Source: Glycocaulis alkaliphilus (GTDB taxonomy: Bacteria; Pseudomonadota; Alphaproteobacteria; Caulobacterales; Maricaulaceae). Taken from it: DNA of 64,000 nt. Positions 45,788 through 54,335 of the stretch are shown here, in pieces. The notes under the pieces were generated by a model. It had not been told where the DNA came from, searched no databases, and saw only the letters and a program-made list of their open reading frames with translations. Position 1 is the first letter of the stretch, and every line of letters begins with the position of its first letter. The stretch covers positions 744,001-808,000 of the forward strand of contig NZ_CP018911.1 of the NCBI RefSeq assembly GCF_004000605.1, given 5' to 3'. The translations under genes and the position numbers were made by a program.

Positions 45788-46624
45788 CTATCCGATATGG
45801 CGCCATTGCGGCCGGCTTGAGCTGTTATCGCGCGTCAGCAGCATGTGGTACTCGTACTGGTCAGGGTTATAGAGGCCCTGCTGGTGCTCGAAGGGCTGTC
45901 CGGCCTCGTCGAACACGGTACGGCGCAGGCGGATCAGAGGGGCGCCAACCCCGACCGAGAGACGGTTTGCCGCGCGGTCATCGGCGGCGACGGCGCTGAT
46001 CGTCTGCTCGGCGCGCATGGCCTTGATGCCTGTCGCTTCCAGAATGCGCATGACCGGCCGGTCATCGAGCTCCTTTTCCGAAATCCGCGACGCGAACGCG
46101 GCTGGCAGAAACAGGGTCGTCAGCGACAAGGGCTTGGACTTGTAATAGCGCAGGCGCTCAATGCGCAGCGCAGGGGAGCCGGGTTTCAGGTTCAGAGCAG
46201 CGGCGGCCACCGATGGAACCGGCGCGGCGGCGTCAAACGCGATCAGCTTGGCGGTCGTGTCGAGGCCCAGCGTAATGAGGTTCTCGACTAGACCGGCCAG
46301 ACGTTCATTGCCGCCTTCTCCGCCGGGCGGGCACGCGAATGTGCCGACGCCGTGGCGCCGCACGATCAGCGACTCGCGTTCCAGCATCTCCAGCGCGCGA
46401 CGCACGGTGACGCGGGACACATCATAGGTCTTGCTCAGCGTCATTTCCGGCGGCAAAGGCTGGTCGCGGTCGAACATGCCGTCCTGAATCTGCTGGCGCA
46501 GTATCGTGTAGAGCTGGTGGTAGACGGGCAGGCTGGTTGTCTGCGACGAACCAAGACGGCGGCGGCCAACTTCTGACGCGGCGTCGGCCTGTTGGGATTT
46601 TGGCAAGTCGTCATCCTCCGGCAT
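45788..46624 (-). CDS. GntR-family regulator with UTRA domain, regulator 2
   Basis: 278 residues. The HTH is SLPVYHQLYTILRQQIQDGM ... YDVSRVTVRRALEMLERESLIVRRHGVGTF. The UTRA domain follows, with ALRIERLRYYKSKPLSLTTLF and LIRLRRTVFDEAGQPFEHQQGLY. It is similar in type to regulator 1, so the two could be related, but the DNA-recognition segments differ (VSRVTVRRALEML versus VSRITVKRALNEL). ATG 46624 is chosen over GTG 46684, which adds a basic non-conserved start. The AAATG-N14-CATTT palindrome at 46763 lies between it and the isochorismatase-like gene. Confidence 0.85.
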   Translation of the reverse strand: MPEDDDLPKSQQADAASEVGRRRLGSSQTTSLPVYHQLYTILRQQIQDGMFDRDQPLPPEMTLSKTYDVSRVTVRRALEMLERESLIVRRHGVGTFACPPGGEGGNERLAGLVENLITLGLDTTAKLIAFDAAAPVPSVAAAALNLKPGSPALRIERLRYYKSKPLSLTTLFLPAAFASRISEKELDDRPVMRILEATGIKAMRAEQTISAVAADDRAANRLSVGVGAPLIRLRRTVFDEAGQPFEHQQGLYNPDQYEYHMLLTRDNSSSRPQWRHIG

Positions 46625-46762
46625 CAGGGCAGGCGGCCACCACAGGCGCCACCCCTTTTTCTTTGATACTGTCCCGCGTCGCACCCGATCAGCAAGCCGT
46701 TCGTGCCATTATGCAGCAGGTATGCGGAGGGGGCGCAGGATCGCAGCGCTGGCAGCTTGCTT

Positions 46763-46786
46763 AAATGGTCTATATTTATAACATTT
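46763..46786. promoter_or_regulatory. Candidate regulator-2 operator, site A
   Basis: AAATG-N14-CATTT, 24 bases with an AT-rich core, lies between the divergent regulator-2 and isochorismatase-like genes, 31 bases before the latter start. It matches site B at 52064-52087 in arms and spacing. Confidence 0.55.
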
Positions 46787-46816
46787 GAGCCAGCCCGATT
46801 TGAGAGGATGTGACAC

Positions 46817-47509
46817 ATGGCCGATCTCGTATTCCAGCCCACCATGGTCCGTGAGGACAAGACGGCGCGCGAGCTATTCGAGGCGGTGAAGGCCAATCCG
46901 GCGCGGGCGCGCTTTGGCTTTGGTGAGAAGCTGGCCGTGGTGAATGTTGACTTCCAGCAAGCCTATACCCGGCCCGACCTGTTTCCAAAGACGGCCTATG
47001 TCACGCACCCCGACCAGATCGGATTTGTGAACCGGATCAGTGCCCTCGCGAGGCAGAAGGACATGCCGGTCATCTGGAGCCATGTGGCCTACAAGCCGGA
47101 TGCGGGCGATGCCGGCGTCTGGGGGACGCGTACCGATACGCCCGACAGCCTGCAGAACATCCGCTATGACAGCGAGCGCCATAAATTCGATCCGCGCTGC
47201 GAGATAGACGAGGCGCGCGACCTCATCTTCACCAAGCGCATGCCGTCTGCCTTCTTCGAGACCCCTCTGGCGAGCTATCTGGTCTGGCACAAGGTCGACA
47301 CGGTGCTGGTAACGGGCGGGTCCACATCAGGCTGCGTGCGGGCGACCGCCGTGGACAGCCTCAGCCATGGCTACCGCACCGTTGTTGCGGAGGAGTGTGT
47401 GGCCGACAAACATGAGAGCTATCATTACGCCAACCTCACCGATCTCCAGCTCAAATATGCCGATGTCGTATCCGCGCAGGAGGTGATGGACTGGCTGGCA
47501 GCGCGCTAG
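46817..47509 (+). CDS. Isochorismatase-superfamily amidohydrolase (N-carbamoylsarcosine amidase / maleamate amidase-like)
   Basis: 230 residues. Catalytic triad Asp45 (VNVDFQQAY), Lys140 (FTKRMPSAFFET) and Cys173 (GGSTSGCVRATA), with the cis-peptide context typical of cysteine hydrolases that cut amides or carbamates. Related enzymes include N-carbamoylsarcosine amidase and maleamate amidohydrolase NicF. The N-terminal extension (about 25 residues before the fold) is longer than in nicotinamidases. Divergent from regulator 2, and its 3' end overlaps the hydrolase operon by 4 bases in convergent orientation. Confidence 0.9.
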   Translation: MADLVFQPTMVREDKTARELFEAVKANPARARFGFGEKLAVVNVDFQQAYTRPDLFPKTAYVTHPDQIGFVNRISALARQKDMPVIWSHVAYKPDAGDAGVWGTRTDTPDSLQNIRYDSERHKFDPRCEIDEARDLIFTKRMPSAFFETPLASYLVWHKVDTVLVTGGSTSGCVRATAVDSLSHGYRTVVAEECVADKHESYHYANLTDLQLKYADVVSAQEVMDWLAAR

Positions 47510-48420
47510 CTCGCCGCGCCGGCGATCTGGCTGGCTGTAGCGCTCCACACATCATCATTGCCTGCCAGCGCTTCCAGTACCCGGCGCACCGCATGCATGC
47601 GGAAGGGCTGCCCGCTGACATAGGGGGTAAGCGAGAAGGAGAGCACCTGACCTCCGGCGCGCGGCGCTTCTGAAATCATCAGGCGGGCCGCTTCCAGTAT
47701 CTGGTCTGCCCACTCATCCTCGCTCTGGCGGCGGTCGATAAGCAGGGTGCGATCATCAAGCTCGTTGGAGAGCGGCACGGCGCTTACCTCGCCGGAGGGC
47801 GTGCGCATCGCCACCGGCACGCTGTCCTGTTCCCAGTCGAGGCAGACATCGAAGCCGTGCCCGGCGATCAGTTTCAGCGTGTCGAAGGATTGCTGCCGGG
47901 CAGGGCTCATCCAGACGCGAGGGTTGAGACCGGCGCGGGCGAACGCCTCGCGCGTCTCGCCGATCCAGCGCTCTTCCTCTCCCGGCTCCAGCCCGCTCCA
48001 GTGGATGCGGTCGGCTTCCAGACCGTAAGCGGCGATTTCGTGCCCGCCCTCCTTGATGGCCTCGACAAGCGGCCTGGCGCGCTCCAGCAGGACGGCATTG
48101 ACCGGGATAGTGGCGTGCAGGCCGGTTGCTGCCAGTGCGTCCAGAAGGCGGAAAATGCCGACCCGGTTGCCATAGTCGCGGGTCGTGTAGTGGCGAAGGT
48201 CTGGCCAGGGCGTCATCATCGCGCCGGGATGCCGGAGCGGCTTTCCCTGCGGGTTGAGCCGGTGCCATTCGACCGGCACCACGATCATGGCCGCCAGCGC
48301 CTTGCCGCCCGGCCAGGTGACGGGTTTGCGCTCACCAGACGGACGCCAGTCATACAGGCTCTGGTCCATGCCGTGGCGGCGGTGCTCGTATTTGAGATAG
48401 TCGTCAGGCAGCGGCATCAT
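47506..48420 (-). CDS. Polysaccharide-deacetylase-fold hydrolase, motif-degenerate paralog
   Basis: 304 residues. Paralog of the neighbouring upstream gene: both share a DYGNRVG/DWGNRVG segment and a NodB-like fold (W-P-G-G-K start, then GLHATIPVNAVLLERARPL). At the position where the partner has F-S-H-G this one has A-A-Y-G, so a histidine expected in the active site is lost. It may be a non-catalytic partner. The fold is close to PuuE-type allantoinase and imidase enzymes, not cell-wall deacetylases. ATG 48420 (another ATG at 48417) overlaps the upstream gene by 17 bases. Last gene of the operon. Confidence 0.82.
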   Translation of the reverse strand: MMPLPDDYLKYEHRRHGMDQSLYDWRPSGERKPVTWPGGKALAAMIVVPVEWHRLNPQGKPLRHPGAMMTPWPDLRHYTTRDYGNRVGIFRLLDALAATGLHATIPVNAVLLERARPLVEAIKEGGHEIAAYGLEADRIHWSGLEPGEEERWIGETREAFARAGLNPRVWMSPARQQSFDTLKLIAGHGFDVCLDWEQDSVPVAMRTPSGEVSAVPLSNELDDRTLLIDRRQSEDEWADQILEAARLMISEAPRAGGQVLSFSLTPYVSGQPFRMHAVRRVLEALAGNDDVWSATASQIAGAAS

Positions 48421-49354
48421 CAAACCCCGTTCCGGCGCGTTTGCAGCCCTTTGCCTCAATATCGGCGAGGCTCTGCTCCCAGTAATTTTCGCGGAAATGC
48501 CCGGCGATCTCGGCGGCGGTGGCAAACCACACCTCGTCCTTGTGCGCGGTTATGTGGGCAAGCGCGTCCTCGAACGGGCCGATACGATGGGCCTGTGAGA
48601 CCAGATAGGCGTGCAGCGGAATGCACATCACCGTGCCGCTCTGCGCGCCTTCGGCCAGCAGCTCGTCGAAATGGCGTTTGAGCACATCGGCGTAGCGTGT
48701 GGGCGTCATCGCCAGCGCGCCATAGGTGATGACGTCATTGACCTCCAGCGAGTAGGGCATGGAGACAAGCTTGCCGGAGCGTGTCTTCAGCGGCTGGGGC
48801 TGATCGTCCTGAAACAGGTCGCACGTGTACCAGAAATCATACTCCGCGATCAGGTCCATCGTGCGCGGAGTATGGGTCAGGGCAGGGGCGAGATAGCCGC
48901 GAATGCGCTGGCCGGTAGCCTCCTGCACGGTGCGGATGGAATCCTCGATGACGGCGCGCTCCTGCGCCTCGTCCATCTCGTAGGAATAGCGTGTGTTGTA
49001 GATGCCGTGGCTGAAAAACTCCCAGTCTCGCGCGGCGCAGGCTTCAATGATTTCCGGGTGGTGCTGGCACAGGGCGACATTGAGCGAGACAGAGCCGCGA
49101 AGGGCATACTTGTCCATCAGCTCCATGAGCCGCCAATGGCCGACCCTATTGCCCCAGTCGCGCTGGGAATAGCCCACCACATCCGGCGCCGGGCGCGGCC
49201 AGCCGGGACGCTTCGGGTTCACGGGCGGGTTGAACTCGTAGAACTCGATATTGGGCGCAATCCAGAAGGCGAGCTTCTTGCCCCCGGGCCATTCGATTTT
49301 CGGGCGGTTCCGATAGGGCCAGTAATCGTAAAGATTGGGATCGGCGCTCGTCAT
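48404..49354 (-). CDS. Polysaccharide-deacetylase-fold hydrolase, PuuE-like
   Basis: 316 residues of the PuuE/imidase branch. The sequence starts DPNLYDYWPYRNRPKIEWPGGKKLAFWIAPNIEFYEF. The active-site-type segment is DWEFFSHGIYNTRY, with a His next to Gly. Then come RGYLAPALTHTPRTMDLIAEYDFWYTCDL and GTVMCIPLHAYLVSQAHR. Related proteins open hydantoin or imide rings or cut N-acyl amides, though none of these is proven here. It follows the lyase gene after 17 bases. Confidence 0.85.
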   Translation of the reverse strand: MTSADPNLYDYWPYRNRPKIEWPGGKKLAFWIAPNIEFYEFNPPVNPKRPGWPRPAPDVVGYSQRDWGNRVGHWRLMELMDKYALRGSVSLNVALCQHHPEIIEACAARDWEFFSHGIYNTRYSYEMDEAQERAVIEDSIRTVQEATGQRIRGYLAPALTHTPRTMDLIAEYDFWYTCDLFQDDQPQPLKTRSGKLVSMPYSLEVNDVITYGALAMTPTRYADVLKRHFDELLAEGAQSGTVMCIPLHAYLVSQAHRIGPFEDALAHITAHKDEVWFATAAEIAGHFRENYWEQSLADIEAKGCKRAGTGFDDAAA

Positions 49355-49371
49355 GTCTGATGGCCTTCCGG

Positions 49372-50235
49372 TTACGCTTCGTAACGCTGGCCCGTGGCCA
49401 GCATCTCGTCCAGCCCGATGCGGGCATTCACCCCGGCAAGGTCGGTCATCTGGCCGCGCACTGCGCCTGTCGAACCATCAGCTTTGAGTGCAGCGAAGAA
49501 AGCCTCCGCCGCCGGGATCAGCGCGCGTACCAGCGCGCCGGGCGAAATCACCAGACGGTAGCCCAGCTCTGACAGCGCCTCGACGCTGCTGAGCGGCGTA
49601 TCCCCGCCTTCCACCATATTGGCCAGCAGCGGCGCCCGCCCGGCAAAACGCGTCGCGGCCTGACGCATCTGGTCCAGATCGCGCGGGGCTTCGATGAACA
49701 GCACGTCTGCTCCCGCTTCGAGGAAGGCTTCGGCCCGGTCCATCGCCGCCTCAAAGCCTTCAACGGCAATGGCATCGGTTCGCGCAATGATGAGGGTATG
49801 CGGGGAGCGGCGCGCATCAATGGCGGCGCGGATTTTGCCCGCCATCTCGGCAGCTGGAATAACGCCCTTGCCGCGCAGATGGCCGCAGCGCTTGGGGAAG
49901 GTCTGGTCTTCCAGCTGGATCGCCGCAGCGCCCGCGCGCTCCAGCATTTTCACCGTGCGCTGGACGTTCAGTGCATTGCCAAAGCCCGTATCGGCATCGA
50001 CGATCAGGGGCAGGTTTACGCGTTCGGTGATGCGCCGGGTCACATCGGCCAGATGGTCCAGGCTGACAAGGCCGATATCGGGCTGGCCAAGCTGGGTATA
50101 GGCGACAGACGCGCCGGACAGGTAGACAGCCTCGAACCCGGCGCGCTCTGCCAGCAGGGCCGACAGCGCGTCATAGACGCCAGGCGCCAGAAGGGCAGGG
50201 CCGCTCGCCAGCCTGTGTTTCAGGGTAAGGCTCAT
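49372..50235 (-). CDS. Isocitrate lyase/PEP mutase superfamily C-C lyase (PrpB/dimethylmalate-lyase-like)
   Basis: 287 residues, complete TIM barrel. The metal and base motifs are present: DADTGFG near residue 80 and QLED at 108-110. The signature KRCGH is at residues 115-119, with the cysteine as catalytic residue in lyases of the methylisocitrate type. PrpB, 2,3-dimethylmalate lyase and oxaloacetate decarboxylase share this pattern. It likely cleaves a hydroxy di- or tricarboxylate made by the hydratase upstream. ATGA overlap with the small hydratase subunit. Confidence 0.9.
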   Translation of the reverse strand: MSLTLKHRLASGPALLAPGVYDALSALLAERAGFEAVYLSGASVAYTQLGQPDIGLVSLDHLADVTRRITERVNLPLIVDADTGFGNALNVQRTVKMLERAGAAAIQLEDQTFPKRCGHLRGKGVIPAAEMAGKIRAAIDARRSPHTLIIARTDAIAVEGFEAAMDRAEAFLEAGADVLFIEAPRDLDQMRQAATRFAGRAPLLANMVEGGDTPLSSVEALSELGYRLVISPGALVRALIPAAEAFFAALKADGSTGAVRGQMTDLAGVNARIGLDEMLATGQRYEA

Positions 50236-50729
50236 GCATGCTCTCCCTTCGCCGCGAGGCGTTTTTTGAGATGAGGTATCAGCCCGCCATCGGCGATCAT
50301 ACCTGTGAGGTGGCCGGGCAAGGGCGCAAAGCTGTAGCGCGTGTCCTGCGTGTGGTTGAACAGGGTGCCGACCTGCAGATCGAGCGATAGACGGTCGTCC
50401 GCCGCAATATGGCGCGCCTCGTCCAGCGTGATGCAGACAAGGCCGAGATTGATGGCGTTGCGCCAGAAAATCCGCGCAAATGAGCGGGCGATTACCGCTT
50501 TCACGCCCAGCAGTTTCAGCGATACAGCGGCCTGCTCGCGCGATGAGCCAATGCCAAAGCTTTGCCCGCCAACAACGAAGTCTCCCGGTTGCACCGTGCG
50601 GGCGAAATCCGGATCAATGGCGCTGAGGCAATGGCTGGCCAGCTCCTCTGGCGGCAGCTTCATCAGATAGCCGGGCGCCATGACGTCGGTGTCGATATTG
50701 TCGCCGAATACGAAAGCCCTGCCGCTCAT
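50232..50729 (-). CDS. Hydratase small subunit (LeuD/aconitase swivel domain)
   Basis: 165 residues. The swivel domain of split aconitase-family hydratases. It has the start FGDNIDTDVMAPGYL, then GDFVVGGQSFGIGSSREQAA, containing the substrate-binding GSSRE motif, and ARSFARIFWRNAINLGL. The start is ATG 50729, overlapping the large-subunit stop by 4 bases. Longer frames upstream are in the wrong phase with the large subunit. It probably forms a heterodimer with the next gene. Not LeuCD of leucine synthesis, since the operon lacks leuA/leuB. Confidence 0.92.
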   Translation of the reverse strand: MSGRAFVFGDNIDTDVMAPGYLMKLPPEELASHCLSAIDPDFARTVQPGDFVVGGQSFGIGSSREQAAVSLKLLGVKAVIARSFARIFWRNAINLGLVCITLDEARHIAADDRLSLDLQVGTLFNHTQDTRYSFAPLPGHLTGMIADGGLIPHLKKRLAAKGEHA

Positions 50730-52015
50730 GGTGCCACTCCTTCCAGCATCGCGCGCGGATCGGTGATGTGACCGGCGACCGCCGCTGCGGCAACCGAGTA
50801 GGGCGAGCCCAGATAGACATTGGCGGATTTCGCGCCCATGCGGCCCTTGAAGTTGCGGTTGGTGGACGAGATACAGGTCTCGCCCTCCGCCAGCAGGCCC
50901 GCGCCCATGCCCGCACATGCACCGCACCCCGAAGGCAGCAGGATGGCACCGGCTTGCGTCAGTGCGTGCAGTGTACCGTCAGCGCTGGCTTCTGTGGTGG
51001 TACGTGCAGAGGCAGGGGCGATCAGAAGGCGGGTGCCGGGGGCCACTTTACGTCCTTTGAGGACGCGCGCCGCCATGCGCAGATCTTCGATCTTCGCGCC
51101 CACGCATGCGCCGATATAGGCTTGATCGATCTTTACGCCCTGATGGCCGGAGACCGGCAAGGTCCGGTCCGGGCTGTGCGGGGCGGCGATCTGCGGCTCC
51201 AGCGCGCTGGCATCGAATGTGTGGCGCGCCGCGTAGCGGGCATCCGCATCGGAGGCGAGGGCGAGCGCTCCCGCTTCATCCTCTACCGGAGCGCCAATCT
51301 CGCGCAGGTAGTCGAAGGTTACGGCGTCGGGCGCGACGACACCGGTTTCGCAGCCCAGCTCGGCGGCCATGTTGCAAAGGACCAAGCGCTCGGCCATGCC
51401 CATCGCCTCTACCGTTGGCCCGGCGTATTCCACCGCCTTGAACGCATTATCGAGCCCCAGCTCCCTGCACAGGAAGAGCATGACGTCCTTGGCGGCGACG
51501 CCATCGGCGAACGCGCCGCGCCACTCGATCCGTATTGTCTTGGGCACCGAGAGCCAGGTGCGCCCGGTGGCGACGATGGCGGCCATGTCGGTCGCGCCGT
51601 AGCCGGCTGCATATGTGCCAAAGGCGCCCGCCATGGGCGTGTGGCTGTCGCCGCCCGCAATGACCGCGCCGGGACGGATCAGGCCATGTTCGGGCAGGAC
51701 CAGATGGCAGATGCCCACCATGTCGAAAAAGTTCTTCACGCCGTGCGCGGCGGCAAAATCGCGGGTGAATTTCAGGATCGACGCACTCTCCGCATCGACG
51801 GCCGGGACATAGTGATCTGACACAATGGCGACCCGGTCAGGATCCCACAGGCCCACACCCAGCTCTTCGAGCATCGGCGCCCAGCGGCGCGGGCCGGAGC
51901 TGTCATGGGCAAACGCCAGGTCAATATCCACGGTCACGATTTCGCCTGCGCGCACCGAGCTCCGGCCCGCTGCGCGCGCAATGATCTTTTCAACCAGGGT
52001 CATGCCCTGCGCCAT
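50726..52015 (-). CDS. Aconitase-family hydratase large subunit (LeuC/homoaconitase/dimethylmaleate hydratase-like)
   Basis: 429 residues. Dehydratase with a [4Fe-4S] cluster. The cysteine ligands are in [13 protein letters not shown] and in [11 protein letters not shown], and [21 protein letters not shown] is the substrate loop. It catalyses the reversible hydration of an unsaturated di- or tricarboxylate: isopropylmalate, methylaconitate, maleate and dimethylmaleate are all possible. ATG 52015 has GAGG 6 bases upstream. First gene of the operon. The promoter region with site B lies before it, shared with gcdH. Confidence 0.92.
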   Translation of the reverse strand: MAQGMTLVEKIIARAAGRSSVRAGEIVTVDIDLAFAHDSSGPRRWAPMLEELGVGLWDPDRVAIVSDHYVPAVDAESASILKFTRDFAAAHGVKNFFDMVGICHLVLPEHGLIRPGAVIAGGDSHTPMAGAFGTYAAGYGATDMAAIVATGRTWLSVPKTIRIEWRGAFADGVAAKDVMLFLCRELGLDNAFKAVEYAGPTVEAMGMAERLVLCNMAAELGCETGVVAPDAVTFDYLREIGAPVEDEAGALALASDADARYAARHTFDASALEPQIAAPHSPDRTLPVSGHQGVKIDQAYIGACVGAKIEDLRMAARVLKGRKVAPGTRLLIAPASARTTTEASADGTLHALTQAGAILLPSGCGACAGMGAGLLAEGETCISSTNRNFKGRMGAKSANVYLGSPYSVAAAAVAGHITDPRAMLEGVAP

Positions 52016-52063
52016 GGAGCGCCTCGTGGATCTGCCAGCGTGCAGCATGATGCTTGCCCGCTC

Positions 52064-52087
52064 AAAAGATATAGTCTTATATCATTT
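52064..52087. promoter_or_regulatory. Candidate regulator-2 operator, site B
   Basis: AAAAG-N14-CATTT, with an inner perfect inverted repeat GATATA-N4-TATATC. It lies between the divergent hydratase operon (49 bases from its ATG) and gcdH (58 bases from its ATG). It matches site A in length and arms (one mismatch). Confidence 0.55.
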
Positions 52088-52144
52088 AAATCGCAGCGCC
52101 CGCCAAGGCGCAAGCCCCCACCCTGCTTTAAAAGGTCTTCTGAT

Positions 52145-53335
52145 ATGGCTGATGGCACGTCTTCCTCACCGCGCACATTCCGTTGGGACGATCCGCTCGG
52201 CATGGACGAGCGCCTGACCGATGAGGAGCGCATGGTGCGCGATGCCGCGCGCGGCTATGCCCGCGAAGCCTTGCTGCCGCGTGTTGTCGAGGCCTTCGAG
52301 ACGGGCAGTTTCGACCGCGCCATCATGCGCGAAATGGGCGAGATGGGCTTTCTCGGCGCGATGCTGCCGGAAGCCTATGGCGGCGCTGAAGCCAGCCATG
52401 TCGCCTATGGTCTGATCGCGCGTGAGATCGAGGCAGTGGATTCGGGCTATCGCTCGGCCATGAGCGTGCAGTCATCCCTCGCCATGTACCCGATTTACGC
52501 CTTCGGCTCCGATGAGCAGAAGATGAAATACCTGCCGAAAATGGCGGCAGGGGAGCTGGTGGGCTGTTTTGGCCTGACCGAAGCCGATGGCGGGTCTGAT
52601 CCTGCCTCTATGAAGACGAAAGCTGTGGCGGTCGAGGGCGGCTACCGGCTGAACGGCTCGAAATACTGGATCACCAACAGCCCCGTATCCGATCTCGCCA
52701 TCGTCTGGGCGAAGCTGGACGACACGATCCGCGGCTTCATCGTGGAGCGTGATTTTGCCGGTTTCACCGCCAACAAGATCAGCGACAAGCTGTCCTTGCG
52801 TGCGTCCATTACCGGCGATATTGGCCTGGACGACGTGTTCGTGCCGGAGGCCAATATCCTTCCTGGCGTAAAGGGGCTGCGCGGACCGTTCTCCTGCCTC
52901 AACAAGGCGCGCTACGGCATTGCCTGGGGCGCGATGGGCGCGGCGGAATTCTGCTTCCAGGCGGCACGTGACTATACCGGCGAGCGCATGCTGTTCGGCC
53001 GCGCGCTTTCCTCGCGTCAGCTCGTCCAGAAGAAGCTCGCTGACATGCAGACCGAAATCTATCTCGGCCTGGAAGGCGCGCTGGCGCTAGGCCGGCAGCT
53101 GGATGGCGGCGCGTGGGTGCCCGAAACCATCTCCATGATGAAGCGCAATAATTGCGGCAAGGCGCTCGCCATCGCCCGCGAGGCGCGCGACATGCATGGC
53201 GGCGCCGGGATCACCGGCGAAATGCACGTGATGCGCCATGTGATGAATCTGGAAACGGTCAACACCTATGAAGGCGCGCACGATGTGCATGCCCTCATAC
53301 TGGGCCGTGCGATCACCGGACACAGCGCCTTCTGA
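52145..53335 (+). CDS. gcdH: Glutaryl-CoA dehydrogenase
   Basis: 396 residues. Acyl-CoA dehydrogenase of the GCDH branch, which oxidises and decarboxylates glutaryl-CoA to crotonyl-CoA with FAD. The catalytic base Glu376 is in [20 protein letters not shown], and the substrate-carboxylate Arg103 lies in [15 protein letters not shown] 52145 has AAAAGG about 10 bases upstream. No CoA ligase or CoA transferase for glutarate lies beside it. The frame is open to 51905 without a better start. Shares the regulatory region with the hydratase operon. Confidence 0.93.
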   Translation: MADGTSSSPRTFRWDDPLGMDERLTDEERMVRDAARGYAREALLPRVVEAFETGSFDRAIMREMGEMGFLGAMLPEAYGGAEASHVAYGLIAREIEAVDSGYRSAMSVQSSLAMYPIYAFGSDEQKMKYLPKMAAGELVGCFGLTEADGGSDPASMKTKAVAVEGGYRLNGSKYWITNSPVSDLAIVWAKLDDTIRGFIVERDFAGFTANKISDKLSLRASITGDIGLDDVFVPEANILPGVKGLRGPFSCLNKARYGIAWGAMGAAEFCFQAARDYTGERMLFGRALSSRQLVQKKLADMQTEIYLGLEGALALGRQLDGGAWVPETISMMKRNNCGKALAIAREARDMHGGAGITGEMHVMRHVMNLETVNTYEGAHDVHALILGRAITGHSAF

Positions 53336-53434
53336 CCAGGCAGGCGCGGCGAGCCCGTATAGCCGCTGACAGGGATTTCCTGTAGGTCGCGTATCGAACC
53401 GGACGAGGCTCCGGAGGCGTCCGGGCGGTGAGGC

Positions 53435-53908
53435 ATGTGGCCGGTTGAGACCATTGTTTGCGGATCGGTATTGCTGGCGGGGCTCACGGCGCTGTCCATC
53501 ATGGATGTCCGGACGATGCGCCTGCCGGACTGGCTCACCCTGCCATTGATCCCCGCCGGCCCGCTGGCAGCCTGGTGGCTGGGTGATCCCGTCCTTTGGC
53601 ATCTGGCGGGTGCGGTAATCGGATATGCAGGCCTTGCCGCGCTGGAGCTGGCTTACAGGGCCGTGCGCGGGCGCGACGGACTTGGGCGGGGCGACGCCAA
53701 ACTGCTGGCGGTTGGCGGTGCCTGGTGCGGGGCGGCGCTCCTGCCCGTAATCCTGCTCCTTGCCAGCATGGCCGGGCTGATCTGGGTCCTGGCGCTGAAA
53801 CTGGCAGGCAGGGAGATCGGCGCCGGCACCGCGATTCCGTTCGGTCCGTTCCTGGCGGCGGGCATTGCAGCGGCGTGGATAGTGCTGCGGGCGGGCCTGT
53901 GGGTTTAG
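53435..53908 (+). CDS. Type IV prepilin peptidase, A24A family, short form
   Basis: 157 residues, five or six membrane helices. The two aspartates of the aspartic peptidase are seen in SIMDVRTMRLPDWLT and in the GRGDAKLLAVGG motif (GxGD). PFGPFLAAGI is typical of the C-terminal half. The N-terminal methylase domain with its CxxC zinc motif is absent, as in TadV/CpaA-type peptidases. With gspC-D-E 7 kb downstream, it might process T2SS pseudopilins. It ends 61 bases before the PadR gene. Confidence 0.85.
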   Translation: MWPVETIVCGSVLLAGLTALSIMDVRTMRLPDWLTLPLIPAGPLAAWWLGDPVLWHLAGAVIGYAGLAALELAYRAVRGRDGLGRGDAKLLAVGGAWCGAALLPVILLLASMAGLIWVLALKLAGREIGAGTAIPFGPFLAAGIAAAWIVLRAGLWV

Positions 53909-53969
53909 CTCCAGGTGCCGGGTGCATCAGGGCGCGACAACGCGTTGCGAACACAGTAATCATCTGGCG

Positions 53970-54335
53970 ATGACGTCAGGGCAACTGGATATCGGGGGCT
54001 GGAAGGCACAGCTGCGCAAGGGCGCGGCGGAGTTTGCCGTTTTGAGCCTGCTCGCCCGCAAGGAAATGTACGGCATAGAGCTGCTCGACGCCCTGTCTGG
54101 CGCCGACGGCCTGGGCATTTCTGACGGGACGATCTACCCGCTGTTGAAGAGATTGCAGCTGGAGGGACGGATTCACGCCCGCTGGCAGCCGAGTGTCACA
54201 GGACCGCCACGCAAATATTATAGCCTCACGGCCGAGGGTAAGCTCGCCGTGTCGGCCATGGGCCAGGCATGGGCAGAGTTTCGCTTGCAGTTGGACAGAC
54301 TTGCGGGACAGGCCGGTGAAAACTTCCCAGATTGA
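53970..54335 (+). CDS. PadR-family transcriptional regulator
   Basis: 121 residues. The winged helix-turn-helix reads AEFAVLSLLARKEMYGIELLDAL, then GISDGTIYPLLKRLQLEGRI, and GPPRKYYSLTAEGK is the beta wing. PadR proteins are repressors often paired with a HAAS-domain membrane protein, as here: the next gene overlaps by 20 bases. ATG 53970 is chosen over 53922, which starts before the conserved region. Target genes unknown. Confidence 0.9.
   Translation: MTSGQLDIGGWKAQLRKGAAEFAVLSLLARKEMYGIELLDALSGADGLGISDGTIYPLLKRLQLEGRIHARWQPSVTGPPRKYYSLTAEGKLAVSAMGQAWAEFRLQLDRLAGQAGENFPD

Noticed and set aside
50726-50729. LeuCD of leucine biosynthesis as the identity of the hydratase
   Set aside because: The operon has no leuA or leuB, contains a methylisocitrate-lyase-type gene and hydrolases, and lies in a catabolic region, so a catabolic hydratase is more likely.
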